A DNA stretch of 64,000 bases from Spirulina subsalsa FACHB-351 (lineage in GTDB: Bacteria; Cyanobacteriota; Cyanobacteriia; Cyanobacteriales; Spirulinaceae): the NCBI RefSeq assembly GCF_026130165.1, contig NZ_JAIHOM010000003.1, positions 24,347 to 88,346 of the forward strand, in the 5' to 3' direction. The notes below the pieces were generated by a model. The model saw nothing but the letters and a program-made list of their open reading frames with translations, searched no databases and had not been told where the DNA came from. This document shows positions 7,901 to 17,900 of this stretch, piece after piece. Positions within the stretch are counted from its first letter, which is position 1. Each line of letters opens with the position of its first letter. The translations under genes were made by a program, and so were the position numbers.

Positions 7901-10630
7901 ATGAAAAGAATTCGCTTCTGGTTCGCTTTAACGCTCTGGTTTCTTGTCGGGTTATTGATGGTGCTGTTCCTGTTTCCCCTAACCCTACAAGCTCAATTAA
8001 CCCCCCCTTGGCAAATCTCCCGCACTCAGAGCCAATCCTTTGAGGACTTGGTGCAAGGGAAGCGGGAAAAAGAGGGACTTTTTCGACTTTATGAAGGTGC
8101 GGGGAAACTCTATCTGGAAATCCAACCAGAACAACTGAATCGAGATTATCTCTTAATCACCTCCCTAGCCAGTGGTATTGGGGAAGATCGATTAGTCGCT
8201 GGGTTTCCCATTCGTAGTTTTCTCTTTCGCTTGCGTCGGGTCAATAATCAGATTCAGTTTGTTTTACCGAATCTAAATTTTCGGGTAAGTCAAGATCCGG
8301 CTGTGGAACGTTCTTTGCAACAGTCTTTTAGTGATTCGGTGTTACAAGTTTTACCCATTGCGGCCACTCATCCCACGCGCAATAGTTTGTTAGTGGATTT
8401 TACCCGCTTGTTAATGTCTCAGGATGATGTGTCGGGGTTGGGAAATTATTTGAGTCCCCACTATACTATTGACGCGGACAAGTCCTATCTCAACCAAATT
8501 AAGGCTTTCCCGGAAAATATCGAATTAAATGTAGTTTATGGCTTTTCGTCGGGTAGTCGAGGAACGCTGCCTATTCCTTCGATTCCCGATGCTCGTTCGT
8601 TTAATTTAGGGGTTCACTATAGTATCTCTCAACTGCCCCAAGATAATCGCTATGTTCCCCGCCTCGCGGATGATCGGGTGGGTTATTTTATTAATACTTA
8701 TCAAGATTTGGGAGATACCCGCAGCCGGGATCCGGTGGTGCGGTATATTAAGCGCTGGCGACTGGAACCGCAAGATCCCCTCGCGGTGTCTTCTCCTCCG
8801 GTGAAGCCGATTGTGTTCTGGTTGGAAAATACGATTCCGGTGGAGTATCGGGAAGCGGTACGGGAGGGGGTTTTAGCTTGGAATAAGGCGTTTGCAAAGG
8901 CGGGGTTTCAGGATGCTATTGTGGTGAAACAAATGCCCGATGATGCGACTTGGGATCCGGCGGATGTGCGCTACAATACGGTGCGCTGGTCGAGTACGTC
9001 GAGTTCTGGGATTTTGGGGATTGGCCCGTCTCAGATGAATCCGCTCACGGGGGAAATTCTGGCGGCGGATATTGTGATTAATGGCAATGTGGTGCGCTAT
9101 CTGCAAGATCAATATCAGAACCTCTCGGGGTTGCATCATGGGTTAGAGGATTCTCTGTTTACGGAGGATTGGTGTCGCCAAGGGTTAGGGTTTCAACAGT
9201 ATTGGGGACAAAGTACGGAGGGATGGTCTGAAGAAAGGGAACAGGAGAAGGTTTCGGCGTTGGAACACCTGATGACGGATTATGACCTCTGTTATGGTTT
9301 TGGGGCGTTGGAACAGGCCAATATGGGTATGGTGGGGATGACGTTGTTGGGGGATGTGATTCCCCGACAGGCGGCCCGTGAGCAGTATATTAATCAGTTT
9401 TTGCGTTTTTTGGTGGCGCACGAAATTGGCCACGCTTTGGGTTTGCGACACAATTTCCACGGCAGTACGTTGTTAAAACCGGAGGAGTTGAATAATCTGG
9501 ATGTGACTCATGATAAGGGCTTAGTGAGTTCGATGATGGACTATGTGGGGGTGAATTTGGCTCCGGCTGGTACTCCTCAAGGGGATTTTTTCCCGGTGGT
9601 GGTGGGGCCCTATGATTGTTGGGCGATTGAGTATGGCTATAAGCACAGTGGGGCGTTAGTTTCGGCGGCTGAACGGCGGTTTTTAGATGAGATTGCGAGT
9701 CAGTCTAGCCGTCCGGAGTTAGCCTATGCGACGGATGAGGATTTATTCGGGTTTCAGGATCCGAATGTGAATGCGTTTGATTTGAGTGGGGATGTGTTGA
9801 CGTTTACTGAGTGGCAATTGGAGAATTCCCGTCGGATGTGGCAACAGTTGGAACGGCGCTATCCGGTGGCGGGCGATCGCTATAGTGATATGCGGGCGAA
9901 GTTTAATCAGATTTTTAGTTACTATTCCCGCCAAGTGTCTTTTATCTCGAATTTTATCGGCGGACGTTCGTTTAATCGCGATCGCCCAGGCCGCCCTAAT
10001 AGTCGTTTACCCTTTCAACAGGTGTCGTTACAGCAACAACGGGAGGCTCTGAATTTGTTGCAAAAATATGTTTTTTCGACGGAAGGGTTTAGTTTTTCTT
10101 CGCAGTTATTGAATCAATTGGCTCCTTCTCGTTGGCCGGGTGTGGGACGACCGGTTCCGTTGTTAAATCTGGACTATCCCATTCATGACAATGTTTTGGC
10201 ACTGCAAGGGCGAATTTTGCGATCGCTGCTTTCCCCCCAACGATTGAGTCGTCTACGAGATCAGGAGTTGAAAACCCCCCAAGAGGCCTTAAGTTTGCCG
10301 GAGTTGTACGATACCCTTCAAGGGGGTATCTGGTCGGAAGTCTTGCAGGCGGAACGATCTGGGATTAATATTTCTAGTCTGCGTCGTTCTTTACAACGGG
10401 AACATCTCCAGATTTTGGGGGCTATGGTGCTAGGACGCTCGTCCGTGCCGGAGGATGCTAGAACACTCGCTTGGTATGAGTTGAGGCAGCTTCAAGGGGC
10501 AATTAACCACGTTCTAGGGCGTTTTGGGGGGCAGTTGGATGCCTATACTCGCGCCCATCTTGCGGAAACGAGCGATCGCATTACGGGACTATTAAGTGCT
10601 ACTTTTGAGCAAGTGAGTGTTGACTTATAA
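7901..10630 (+). CDS. Exported zinc-dependent metalloprotease (metzincin type, DUF5117-like)
   Basis: 909 aa from the ATG at 7901. The open frame extends upstream to a TTG at 7790, but the ATG gives a proper signal/anchor sequence (MKRIRFWFALTLWFLVGLLM...LQAQ). The zinc motif HEIGHALGLRHN is at residues 507-518 (ligands H507, H511, H517; catalytic E508), followed by a metzincin-like Met-turn SSMMDYVG. The long N-terminal half, including GLFRLYEGAGKLYLEI and FPIRSFLFRLRRVNNQ, resembles the DUF5117/DUF5118 region of bacterial zinc-dependent metalloproteases. Probable role: extracytoplasmic proteolysis; substrate unknown. It is divergent from the aspartyl-protease-like gene, suggesting a protease locus, although shared regulation is only an inference. 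Confidence 0.85.
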   Translation: MKRIRFWFALTLWFLVGLLMVLFLFPLTLQAQLTPPWQISRTQSQSFEDLVQGKREKEGLFRLYEGAGKLYLEIQPEQLNRDYLLITSLASGIGEDRLVAGFPIRSFLFRLRRVNNQIQFVLPNLNFRVSQDPAVERSLQQSFSDSVLQVLPIAATHPTRNSLLVDFTRLLMSQDDVSGLGNYLSPHYTIDADKSYLNQIKAFPENIELNVVYGFSSGSRGTLPIPSIPDARSFNLGVHYSISQLPQDNRYVPRLADDRVGYFINTYQDLGDTRSRDPVVRYIKRWRLEPQDPLAVSSPPVKPIVFWLENTIPVEYREAVREGVLAWNKAFAKAGFQDAIVVKQMPDDATWDPADVRYNTVRWSSTSSSGILGIGPSQMNPLTGEILAADIVINGNVVRYLQDQYQNLSGLHHGLEDSLFTEDWCRQGLGFQQYWGQSTEGWSEEREQEKVSALEHLMTDYDLCYGFGALEQANMGMVGMTLLGDVIPRQAAREQYINQFLRFLVAHEIGHALGLRHNFHGSTLLKPEELNNLDVTHDKGLVSSMMDYVGVNLAPAGTPQGDFFPVVVGPYDCWAIEYGYKHSGALVSAAERRFLDEIASQSSRPELAYATDEDLFGFQDPNVNAFDLSGDVLTFTEWQLENSRRMWQQLERRYPVAGDRYSDMRAKFNQIFSYYSRQVSFISNFIGGRSFNRDRPGRPNSRLPFQQVSLQQQREALNLLQKYVFSTEGFSFSSQLLNQLAPSRWPGVGRPVPLLNLDYPIHDNVLALQGRILRSLLSPQRLSRLRDQELKTPQEALSLPELYDTLQGGIWSEVLQAERSGINISSLRRSLQREHLQILGAMVLGRSSVPEDARTLAWYELRQLQGAINHVLGRFGGQLDAYTRAHLAETSDRITGLLSATFEQVSVDL

Positions 10631-10675
10631 TCTTGTGCGCTGAAGCGCTACTACGAACCGAACGACTAACTGGAG

Positions 10676-11161
10676 ATGTCCTTAGCGAACGCGGATCAAT
10701 TTAAAATTACCTTGGCTCCCCTAGAACTAGAGGAAGTCTACCGCCTAGCAGATAACCCCGGCAATGGGGCCATTGTCCTGATGAGTGGCACTGTGCGCAA
10801 CAATACGGACGGTAAGGGGGTGAGGTTTCTAGAGTATCAGGCCTATGAACCTATGGCGATCGCAATTTTCCAAAACATCGCCCAGAATATCCGTCGAGAG
10901 TGGCCTGCAACCAATCAGGTCATTATTCACCATCGCATCGGACGGCTACAGATTGGGGAAATTAGCGTCCTCGTCGCCGTAGGATGTCCCCATCGCGGAG
11001 AAGCCTTTGCTGCTTGTCAGTATGCCATTGATACCTTAAAGCACAATGCACCCATCTGGAAAAAAGAACACTGGGTAGACGGTTCCAGTCAATGGGTGAG
11101 TATTGGGGCCTGTGAAGAGGATTCAGGGAAGACAAAAACTCCTCTGAGAAGTGAGAAGTGA
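10676..11161 (+). CDS. moaE: Molybdopterin synthase catalytic subunit MoaE
   Basis: 161 aa. Together with MoaD it inserts dithiolene sulfur into cyclic pyranopterin monophosphate to make molybdopterin. Family blocks are GAIVLMSGTVRNNTDGKGV, LEYQAYEPMA, the HRIGRLQIGEISVLVAVGCPHR core, and the active-site region APIWKKEHW. The normal protein ends near SIGACEE; the last ~12 residues (up to PLRSEK) are translated from a GAAGTGAGAA repeat tract leading into a repeat-element fragment. It starts 45 bp behind the metalloprotease stop codon; functional linkage to that gene is unlikely. Confidence 0.93.
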   Translation: MSLANADQFKITLAPLELEEVYRLADNPGNGAIVLMSGTVRNNTDGKGVRFLEYQAYEPMAIAIFQNIAQNIRREWPATNQVIIHHRIGRLQIGEISVLVAVGCPHRGEAFAACQYAIDTLKHNAPIWKKEHWVDGSSQWVSIGACEEDSGKTKTPLRSEK

Positions 11162-11245
11162 GAAGGGAGAAGTGAGAAGTGAGAATTATTATCGACTCCC
11201 CCTCTCCCCCGCTCCCCCGCTCCCCGAGTTATTCAGTAAGCCCTA
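11161..11245 (+). repeat. Purine/pyrimidine tracts and end fragment of the 226-bp element
   Basis: GAGAAGTGAGAA-type purine repeats, then CTCCCCCGCTCCCC pyrimidine repeats, ending at 11226-11245 in GAGTTATTCAGTAAGCCCTA. This last piece is the same right end seen at 6602-6621. It lies between the convergent moaE and egtD genes. Confidence 0.65.
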
Positions 11246-11258
11246 GCTAGGGATGCCA

Positions 11259-12284
11259 CTAAAATTGAACCTTTTGGACTTGACAAAGCATTAAGCCAAA
11301 CCACTCTTTTTCATCAACCCATCCCCCAATAGATTTTAAACCCTGTTGACTTAAATAGTCGGGTAACGTTTGCCAGTTAAACTTACGAGAAATTTCCGTG
11401 TGGATAGTTTCTCCAGCTTTAAAATCTAGGGTTAAATTGAGGCTGTTTAAACTTACTTTATGGTCCGCTTGCGCGTCTAAGTACATCTCAATTTGATGGT
11501 CTTTGCTGTTATAAATTGCCCGATGTTTAAACAAACTCAAGTTAAAGTTACCATCAAAGCGCCAGTTCAAATGTTCGAGCATATTTAGATTAAAAGCGGC
11601 CGTGACTCCTTGACTGTCATTGTAAGCCGCTTCCAGCACATCAGGGGACTTTTGTAAATCCACTCCCAGTAAAAAATAGTCTCCCGGTTGTAATCCTTGG
11701 GCGACTTCTTGTAAAAAGCGATCGCAATCTTGGGAAGTAAAGTTACCAATACTACTCCCTAAAAAGATGACCAAGCGCCCCGGAGGAGTATTTTCGATCA
11801 ATTGTTCTAATGCCTCATCATAAGTGCCAACTAACCCAGTAACTTTTAAATTAGGGTAATCTGTAACCAATTGTTTGGCACTTTCCACTAGAATCTCTGC
11901 ACTCACATCAATGGGAACATAATGCACAGAATCCCCCAACGTTTGATAGGCATTTAACAACAAACGGGTTTTTGTAGAACTGCCACTGCCCAACTCGACA
12001 ATTTCACAAAGTCCAGTCATAGCAGCAATTTCATTGGCACACTTTTGTAGAATACTCGCCTCAGTGCGGGTGGGATAATATTCCGGGAGTTGACAAATTT
12101 GCTCAAACAGTTGAGAACCTTTGGCATCATAAAAGTAACGAGCAGGCAAGGTTTTAGGAATTTTTTTAAACCCTTCAATAATTTCTGGGTCAAAGTTAGG
12201 GTTATAAATGGGTTGATTGTGATGCAGATATTGAATCTCAATATCACCAACAAGCGACGGGCTAGTTTGAGCAGATGAAATCAT
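11259..12284 (-). CDS. egtD: L-histidine N-alpha-methyltransferase EgtD (ergothioneine biosynthesis)
   Basis: 341-aa SAM-dependent methyltransferase that trimethylates histidine to hercynine, the first step to ergothioneine. Family features are LPARYFYDAKGSQLFEQIC, LPEYYPTRTEA, the SAM motif IVELGSGSSTKTRLLL, YVPIDVSAEIL, and LVIFLGSSIGNFTSQD. The length is standard. The partner sulfoxide synthase EgtB is not adjacent: neighbours are moaE (convergent) and chlB (divergent, 755 bp away). Start chosen at the ATG 12282-12284. Confidence 0.93.
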   Translation of the reverse strand: MISSAQTSPSLVGDIEIQYLHHNQPIYNPNFDPEIIEGFKKIPKTLPARYFYDAKGSQLFEQICQLPEYYPTRTEASILQKCANEIAAMTGLCEIVELGSGSSTKTRLLLNAYQTLGDSVHYVPIDVSAEILVESAKQLVTDYPNLKVTGLVGTYDEALEQLIENTPPGRLVIFLGSSIGNFTSQDCDRFLQEVAQGLQPGDYFLLGVDLQKSPDVLEAAYNDSQGVTAAFNLNMLEHLNWRFDGNFNLSLFKHRAIYNSKDHQIEMYLDAQADHKVSLNSLNLTLDFKAGETIHTEISRKFNWQTLPDYLSQQGLKSIGGWVDEKEWFGLMLCQVQKVQF

Positions 12285-12448
12285 TAGGCTAAAGAGCGAA
12301 TCTGTGTGAGTAAGAACCTATTTGCAAAGTACCTTACTTGGGATTCTTGAGCAAGGACTTATAGCTAATGATACTTCCCTTGGCAGAGGGGACCGAGGCC
12401 TTAAGATGGCTTTTGACTTCTGAGGGCTGAGTTTCCCCTTGAACCAAG

Positions 12449-12482
12449 GCTGACAACTTAAGCTTGTGTGCCTTTTGTCAAG
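12449..12482 (-). repeat. 34-nt stem-loop repeat, copy C (reverse, decayed)
   Basis: On the reverse strand it reads CTTGACAAA, then a loop containing GCACACAAGCTTAA, then a degenerate right arm GTTGTCAGC; only six central arm pairs remain. Its loop is nearly identical to copy B at 1369-1402. Confidence 0.7.
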
Positions 12483-12520
12483 TCCCAGATATAGCGTTTA
12501 ATAAATTTGACAACGCTATT

Positions 12521-12745
12521 TAGGGTTTACTGAATAACTCTACTCGTGGAGCTAGGGAACAGGGAATAGGCAATTGATAATTGATAATTGACATGAGAAA
12601 CCGGGTTTTTGCTAGGGTGTATCGAGAAAACTAGACAATGAATGCAACCCGGTTTCTGGCTAAAGTTAGTCAAAGTTAGTCAATGACATTACACCCGACT
12701 CCTGACCTCCCCTGCTCCCCTGCTCCCCTGCCCCCCTGCTCCCCT
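12521..12745 (-). mobile_element. 226-bp MITE-like element, copy 2 (inverted relative to copy 1)
   Basis: Reads as the reverse complement of 6395-6620 with few changes over about 200 bp, including the internal inverted repeat around AAACCGGGTTTTTGC and AACCCGGTTTCT. It has a 10-bp tandem duplication of AGTTAGTCAA (about 12664-12683). One end (TAGGGTTTACTGAATAACTC) is intact. The other end lacks TCAGCAAGCCCT and instead runs through CCCCTGCTCCCC repeats towards stem-loop copy D. Confidence 0.75.
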
Positions 12746-12755
12746 ATTCCCTAAC

Positions 12756-12789
12756 CTTGACCAGAGGAGAAAAGGCTTAACTGGTCAAG
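12756..12789 (+). repeat. 34-nt stem-loop repeat, copy D (compensatory change)
   Basis: Arms CTTGACCAG / CTGGTCAAG pair perfectly. Compared with copy A (CTTGACAAG / CTTGTCAAG), both arms changed together, which keeps the stem. The 16-nt loop AGGAGAAAAGGCTTAA is identical to that of copy A. Confidence 0.85.
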
Positions 12790-13039
12790 ATTGCCCAAGA
12801 CCTGTTCCTCAACTCTGCAAATAATTATGGCAAAAATTTAAGAATTATTGCACTTAAACAACTGTCATGTTGTTAAAATTATCCCCTAAAAGCGCGCCAA
12901 ACTAGGGATTATAGGCACTTGTAGCCCTTCGTTCTGCCCATTGAAGGATGAAACAGGAAATTCCCCTATCTGAGAAAATGCTTTAGCAATGCAGGCCAAA
13001 AAATCGGGTCGCATTCAACCTACTGGAGGCAGAGATTCT

Positions 13040-14566
13040 ATGAAATTGGCTTATTGGATGTATGCGGGACCAGCCCATATCGGCACCCTGCGGATTGCAA
13101 GTTCTTTTAAAAATGTTCATGCCATTATGCACGCCCCTTTAGGGGATGATTATTTTAATGTTATGCGTTCGATGTTGGAACGAGAGCGCGATTTTACTCC
13201 AGTAACGGCCAGTGTGGTAGATCGGAATGTCTTAGCGCGGGGATCTCAAGAAAAGGTCGTTGATAACATCACCCGGAAAGATCGCGAAGAATCACCAGAT
13301 TTAATTGTTCTCACCCCCACTTGTACCTCCAGCATCTTACAAGAAGATTTACAAAACTTTGTAGATCGCGCTCAACTCGATGCGCGGGGGGATGTACTGT
13401 TAGCGGATGTAAACCATTATCGGGTGAACGAATTGCAAGCAGGCGATCGCACCCTACAACAAATTGTCCAGTTTTACCTCGAAAAAGCCCGCAAAAAAGG
13501 GGACTTACCCACCGAGAAAACCGCCAAACCCAGCGTTAATATTATCGGGATTTCCACCCTCGGATTCCACAATCAACACGACTGCACCGAATTAAAACGC
13601 CTCATGTCCGACTTAGGCATTGAAGTCAACGAAGTTATCCCCGAAGGTGCCAGCGTTCACAACCTCAAAAACCTTCCCCAAGCGTGGTTTAACCTCGTCC
13701 CCTATCGGGAATTAGGCTTAATGACCGCCCAATACTTAGAACAAGAGTTCGGGATGCCCTGTGTAGATATTACCCCGATGGGAGTAGTAGAAACAGCCCG
13801 GTGTATTCGCAAAATTCAACAGCTACTCAATGCACAAGGGGCGGGGGTAGACTATGAAGAGTATATTGACCATCAAACGCGCCATGTCTCCCAGGCCGCT
13901 TGGTTTTCCCGTTCCATCGACTGCCAAAACCTCACCGGGAAAAAGGCCGTCGTGTTTGGGGATAACACCCACGCCGCCGCGATGACCAAGATTTTAGCGC
14001 GGGAGATGGGGATTCATGTAGTCCTAGCGGGGACTTATTGCAAGTATGATGCTGACTGGTTTAAAGCCCAGGTGAGCGAATATTGTGACGAGGTACTGAT
14101 TAGTGATGATAACGGAGCGATTGGGGATGCGATCGCCCGTTTGGAGCCTGCCGCCATCTTCGGCACCCAAATGGAACGTCATATCGGCAAACGTTTAAAC
14201 ATCCCCTGCGGAGTCATTGCCGCCCCCATTCACATCCAAAACTTCCCCATTGGCTACCGTCCTTTCCTCGGCTACGAAGGCACAAATCAAGTCGCCGATT
14301 TAGTCTACAATTCCTTTACCTTGGGCATGGAAGATCATCTCTTAGAAATCTTTGGGGGTCATGATACTAAAGAAGTGATCACTAAAGGAATGTCCGCCGA
14401 TTCTGATTTGAATTGGACCAAAGAAGCCCAAGCGACCTTAAATCAAGTCCCCGGTTTTGTACGCGGTAAAGTCAAGCGCAATACAGAAAAATTCGCCCGT
14501 GAACGAGGTTTAAGTGAGATCAGCCTAGAAGTGTTCTATGCCGCTAAAGAAGCCGTAGGCGCTTAA
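13040..14566 (+). CDS. chlB: Light-independent protochlorophyllide reductase subunit B
   Basis: 508 aa, the standard length. It forms the ChlN-ChlB component of the dark-operative protochlorophyllide oxidoreductase, which reduces ring D of protochlorophyllide with electrons from ChlL. The start is the ATG at 13040 ([20 protein letters not shown], the canonical N-terminus), supported by GGAGG about 10 nt upstream; the open frame extends 17 codons further but is not needed. Conserved blocks include [15 protein letters not shown] with the Fe-S Cys, [25 protein letters not shown], and a C-terminal domain [15 protein letters not shown]. chlL and chlN are not adjacent. A nested hairpin follows. Confidence 0.97.
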   Translation: MKLAYWMYAGPAHIGTLRIASSFKNVHAIMHAPLGDDYFNVMRSMLERERDFTPVTASVVDRNVLARGSQEKVVDNITRKDREESPDLIVLTPTCTSSILQEDLQNFVDRAQLDARGDVLLADVNHYRVNELQAGDRTLQQIVQFYLEKARKKGDLPTEKTAKPSVNIIGISTLGFHNQHDCTELKRLMSDLGIEVNEVIPEGASVHNLKNLPQAWFNLVPYRELGLMTAQYLEQEFGMPCVDITPMGVVETARCIRKIQQLLNAQGAGVDYEEYIDHQTRHVSQAAWFSRSIDCQNLTGKKAVVFGDNTHAAAMTKILAREMGIHVVLAGTYCKYDADWFKAQVSEYCDEVLISDDNGAIGDAIARLEPAAIFGTQMERHIGKRLNIPCGVIAAPIHIQNFPIGYRPFLGYEGTNQVADLVYNSFTLGMEDHLLEIFGGHDTKEVITKGMSADSDLNWTKEAQATLNQVPGFVRGKVKRNTEKFARERGLSEISLEVFYAAKEAVGA

Positions 14567-14605
14567 CTTTTAACCGCTAATCTGGTTCAAAAATCCTTGC
14601 ACCAG

Positions 14606-14680
14606 AAACCCGATTTCTTGACCGTTATTCGTCATCCGTTCACCTGACCGATTACTAATAATCGGTGAGAAATCGGGTTT
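14606..14680 (+). terminator. Nested hairpin downstream of chlB
   Basis: Outer arms AAACCCGATTTCT (14606-14618) and AGAAATCGGGTTT (14668-14680) form a 13-bp perfect stem followed by TT and a short T-rich stretch. Inside it, ACCGATTA/TAATCGGT (14647-14654 and 14659-14666) forms a second 8-bp hairpin. A plausible terminator for chlB, or a decayed palindromic repeat. Confidence 0.65.
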
Positions 14681-14885
14681 TTCTCCCAAGATATAAAGCA
14701 ACATCTCCAAGCTGTATAAGCCCTTGCTTTTCAGTAAAACTACGCAACCCTAACTATAATATAGCTATTCCTAATGAGACGTGAACTCTGGGCTATTGTC
14801 CTATGTCGATTCCAGGCGAGCCTTTTTTGCACGACTCAGATAGGTTCGCTATATTACACAAATATTACAAAAAATAAAGTTTGAC

Positions 14886-14914
14886 TTGACAACCCAACGC
14901 AATCTTAGGGATAA
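14886..14914 (+). promoter_or_regulatory. Possible promoter of the two-gene cassette
   Basis: TTGACA at 14886-14891 matches a -35 box. A spacer of 17 nt leads to GGATAA, a poor match to TATAAT. It lies 39 bp upstream of the ATG at 14953. The match is partial. Confidence 0.25.
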
Positions 14915-14952
14915 GTAGAAAAATTCATCCATCCCACTAGACTTTAAGCGTC

Positions 14953-17900
14953 ATGGTCAATCAACTCAGAGAAAATAACAATGATCTGCCTACCGTAGAT
15001 TATAAGGACTTACTGACACAGATTATTGACACACTGCAAACCTCATCAGGACCCTATTTTAGCATTATTGAAAAAACAGTTGAAAACAAATCTAACAAAA
15101 CTGGAACATCCGATCAATCCGAAAAAAAATCCTATCAACGTTTTATTTTAGATATTGATCAAATTGCTACAACTGTCTCTCAAAAACCAATCCCCAATCC
15201 ATTAAGTCGTATTGGTTATCATAAAATAACAACCCTTAACCTAGTCGCAGAATGCCAAGAACAATTTCCCAGCCAGATTAGGCAAATCCAGCAACTTCTT
15301 CAAAACCTACTACAAAACGCTGTCAAACAATATTTACAAAAACAGAGAAAATCACCCCTTCCTCTTCCAGAATTTATCAAGCAGTTAATTGTCAATTTGT
15401 CAAGTTTTGACCAGAGCAAAGCTACAGCTAATTTTAACTATCCTTTCAGCACCCCTAACCAACTGTACAAGCAGCGATTAACTCTTGATAATCAATCCAC
15501 CCGAGAAAAATGTTTGCGCTTTCACAAGTTAACCATTCGCGTCAATCATGGGACAAACTTTGACGAGCAAGTTAAAGAGGGAATTTTCAACTATTTAGAC
15601 CAAAATTTTAACAACTACTCTGCACAGGAGCAAGAGGAATTAGAGGAGATTGTTGACGACTTATATAATAAACGGCAAGAACCGAACAATGATTTTTCTA
15701 AACTGAAGAAAATCATTAATCAAGAGACATTAGGTAAATTAAAACGCAAAACTCAGATTTTTTATCTCCAGTTTTTGTTAGACCAATATTATCAGAACAG
15801 AAAAGAAGAAACCGAGGAAGAAGGAGCAATTTATTTACAAACTTTAATTCGACGACTCCAGTATATTGATGAATTTATAAATTTAGAGCATTACGCTGAC
15901 GGTGATTATGAAATTACGCACTCCAAGGGCAGCATTAATTACCGAGATATATTTGCTCGTGAAGATGCCTTTAAGGAATTGCCTGTTATCCCCCTGATTG
16001 TCGGAAATCTAGGGGAATCTCGTCTAGATGGAGCCATTGAATTTACACTGGGTCTAAAACTTAAGCTCAATGGAGATGTTAACACATCTGAAGGTGAATC
16101 TTCTTTTCAGTATTACCTTGATTTGTTCAATCCTGATAGTTCACTTCATCAAGAAACCCTCAAAAAACGATTTGGTTTGCAAAGAATCCTCAAAGTTGCT
16201 TTGCTTTATTTCTTTGTCTTTGCTTGTGACAATCCTAATGAACCAGATTATCACCCAATTAAGGATCTAAACTATAATCCCATTGAAAAATTCGAGTCAA
16301 ATATTTTACCCGCTTTCCGAATATCTGAAACGGATATGTTCGCTATGTTAGTGAAAATTCGTAAAGGTTTGATTGGTTATAAAGTCGAAGAAAAAATCAA
16401 TAAACTTGTTGGTTTTCTTAAAAAGGTAATTGACTATAAAACTCTAGCAAAACCCCAAGAAAAGCCAGCCTATCTGACCTTAAAAAACCGTCTACTGAAA
16501 GACAACCTCCGAGAAATCATTGACGAACAAACAGTATTTGATAAATCGGTGACAGGTAATCCTAAGTTAGCGTTGAAATATATAGATGTTACTGAAGCAC
16601 GATCTCAAGAAAATACCTTTTTGAGTATTCCTGTCACCCTGATTATTGGTGATTTGCACTATTTTTTAACTCAAGACAAGCAATCTTTCAAGATGCAGTA
16701 TGACATTGAACCTGTTAAAGCGTTACCTATCATTTTCTATGTGAAGAATCATCCAGCATCTGCTCAATACTATGAAAATCAATTCAACAAACGGAATTGC
16801 TTAGTTTTCCCCCATCAACAAGCAAAACCCAGTGAGACAGAGAACTTTTTCTATAACTTCACTTTTTCGCTCCTGACTTTCACTACTTTAAGTATTTTGC
16901 TCAAAAAAGAACGCTTATTTTTACCCCTTTTACGTCTAGATATTGAAAAAGGTGATAGTGCGGGATTGCGCGAGAAGTTTATGTATAACTTCTCTAAAGT
17001 TTTAGCACATTTATTAAATGAACAACATCGTTCTAATGCACAGGGGATTGATGTTCGTTCTCCCAACTCTTATAAGGTTCTCAATGCCATGAGTTCCCTA
17101 TATTCTGTGCTACCCAAAACCTTTACCCTTCCTCAGCTAACACAACTAGATAAACTGGCAATTATTATTGTCTCTAGTCGTGAACATGATCGGAGTTGGA
17201 AACCGGAGATTAAGCAGAAATATTCTACCCTTATGGGGGAAGTGGTAGGCATCCTGCGGGAACCTAATAATACAATCAAGTATCGTCTCATTCAGACCTT
17301 TTCTGCCAATTATGATCGGGAGACATTATTCACACAACCTATTGTCATGGCTGATGTTATTCAAAAGTTATATCGTCAAGGATATCGACATATTATTTAT
17401 ATTGCCAAAGCACCCTACACCAGCACCTTACATTTAACCCAAAATCAAGATGATGAGGACTTATTCTTTATGTCTAAGGATATCATGCGGTTACTCAAGG
17501 GACAGTATCAGGATTTAAATATCTACCCCATGTTTTTCGACAAATACTATGTAGTCCCCTTGGAAAAACTAGCCCAATCCCTTTATATTGAAGATACAGC
17601 AGAACTGACTCGTTTAGCTGAAGATGACAATAAAATGTTTGCTGTTTTCTTCAACCTATTTAATGGTCAAGCCGTAAGAGAAGTCAATCGAACCTATCGA
17701 GGAGTGATTTCCTACAGCACCTTGTTGAATTTTTATGAGGGAATTCTAGGAGATCAAAAAATTCGGCAAGGATTAATTGATGCAGGACAACTTAAGCAAG
17801 ATATCTTACAGTATCTAACACTGTTTCACTTTGCCAAATATGAGAAAGGGGGTAAAAAGCTCCAGTTAAAACTTGACCCCTATGAGAATTTAATCGGAGA

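Larger units (their letters stand above)
12285..13039. other. 755-bp intergenic region between egtD and chlB
   Basis: Holds two 34-nt stem-loop repeats (12449-12482 reverse and 12756-12789), a long copy of the 226-bp element (12521-12745), and an inverted pair ATAGCG/CGCTAT at about 12491-12520. The last 230 bp are AT-rich and should hold the chlB promoter; no convincing consensus site could be fixed. No gene was seen. Confidence 0.6.
14567..14952. other. 386-bp intergenic region before the two-gene cassette
   Basis: Holds the nested hairpin just after chlB, then about 270 bp of AT-rich sequence with no gene. This marks the left boundary of the AT-rich cassette 14953-21695. Confidence 0.5.

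Noticed and set aside
9185..9460. Reverse-strand frame inside the metalloprotease
   Set aside because: Shadow of the forward gene, which carries HEIGHALGLRHN.
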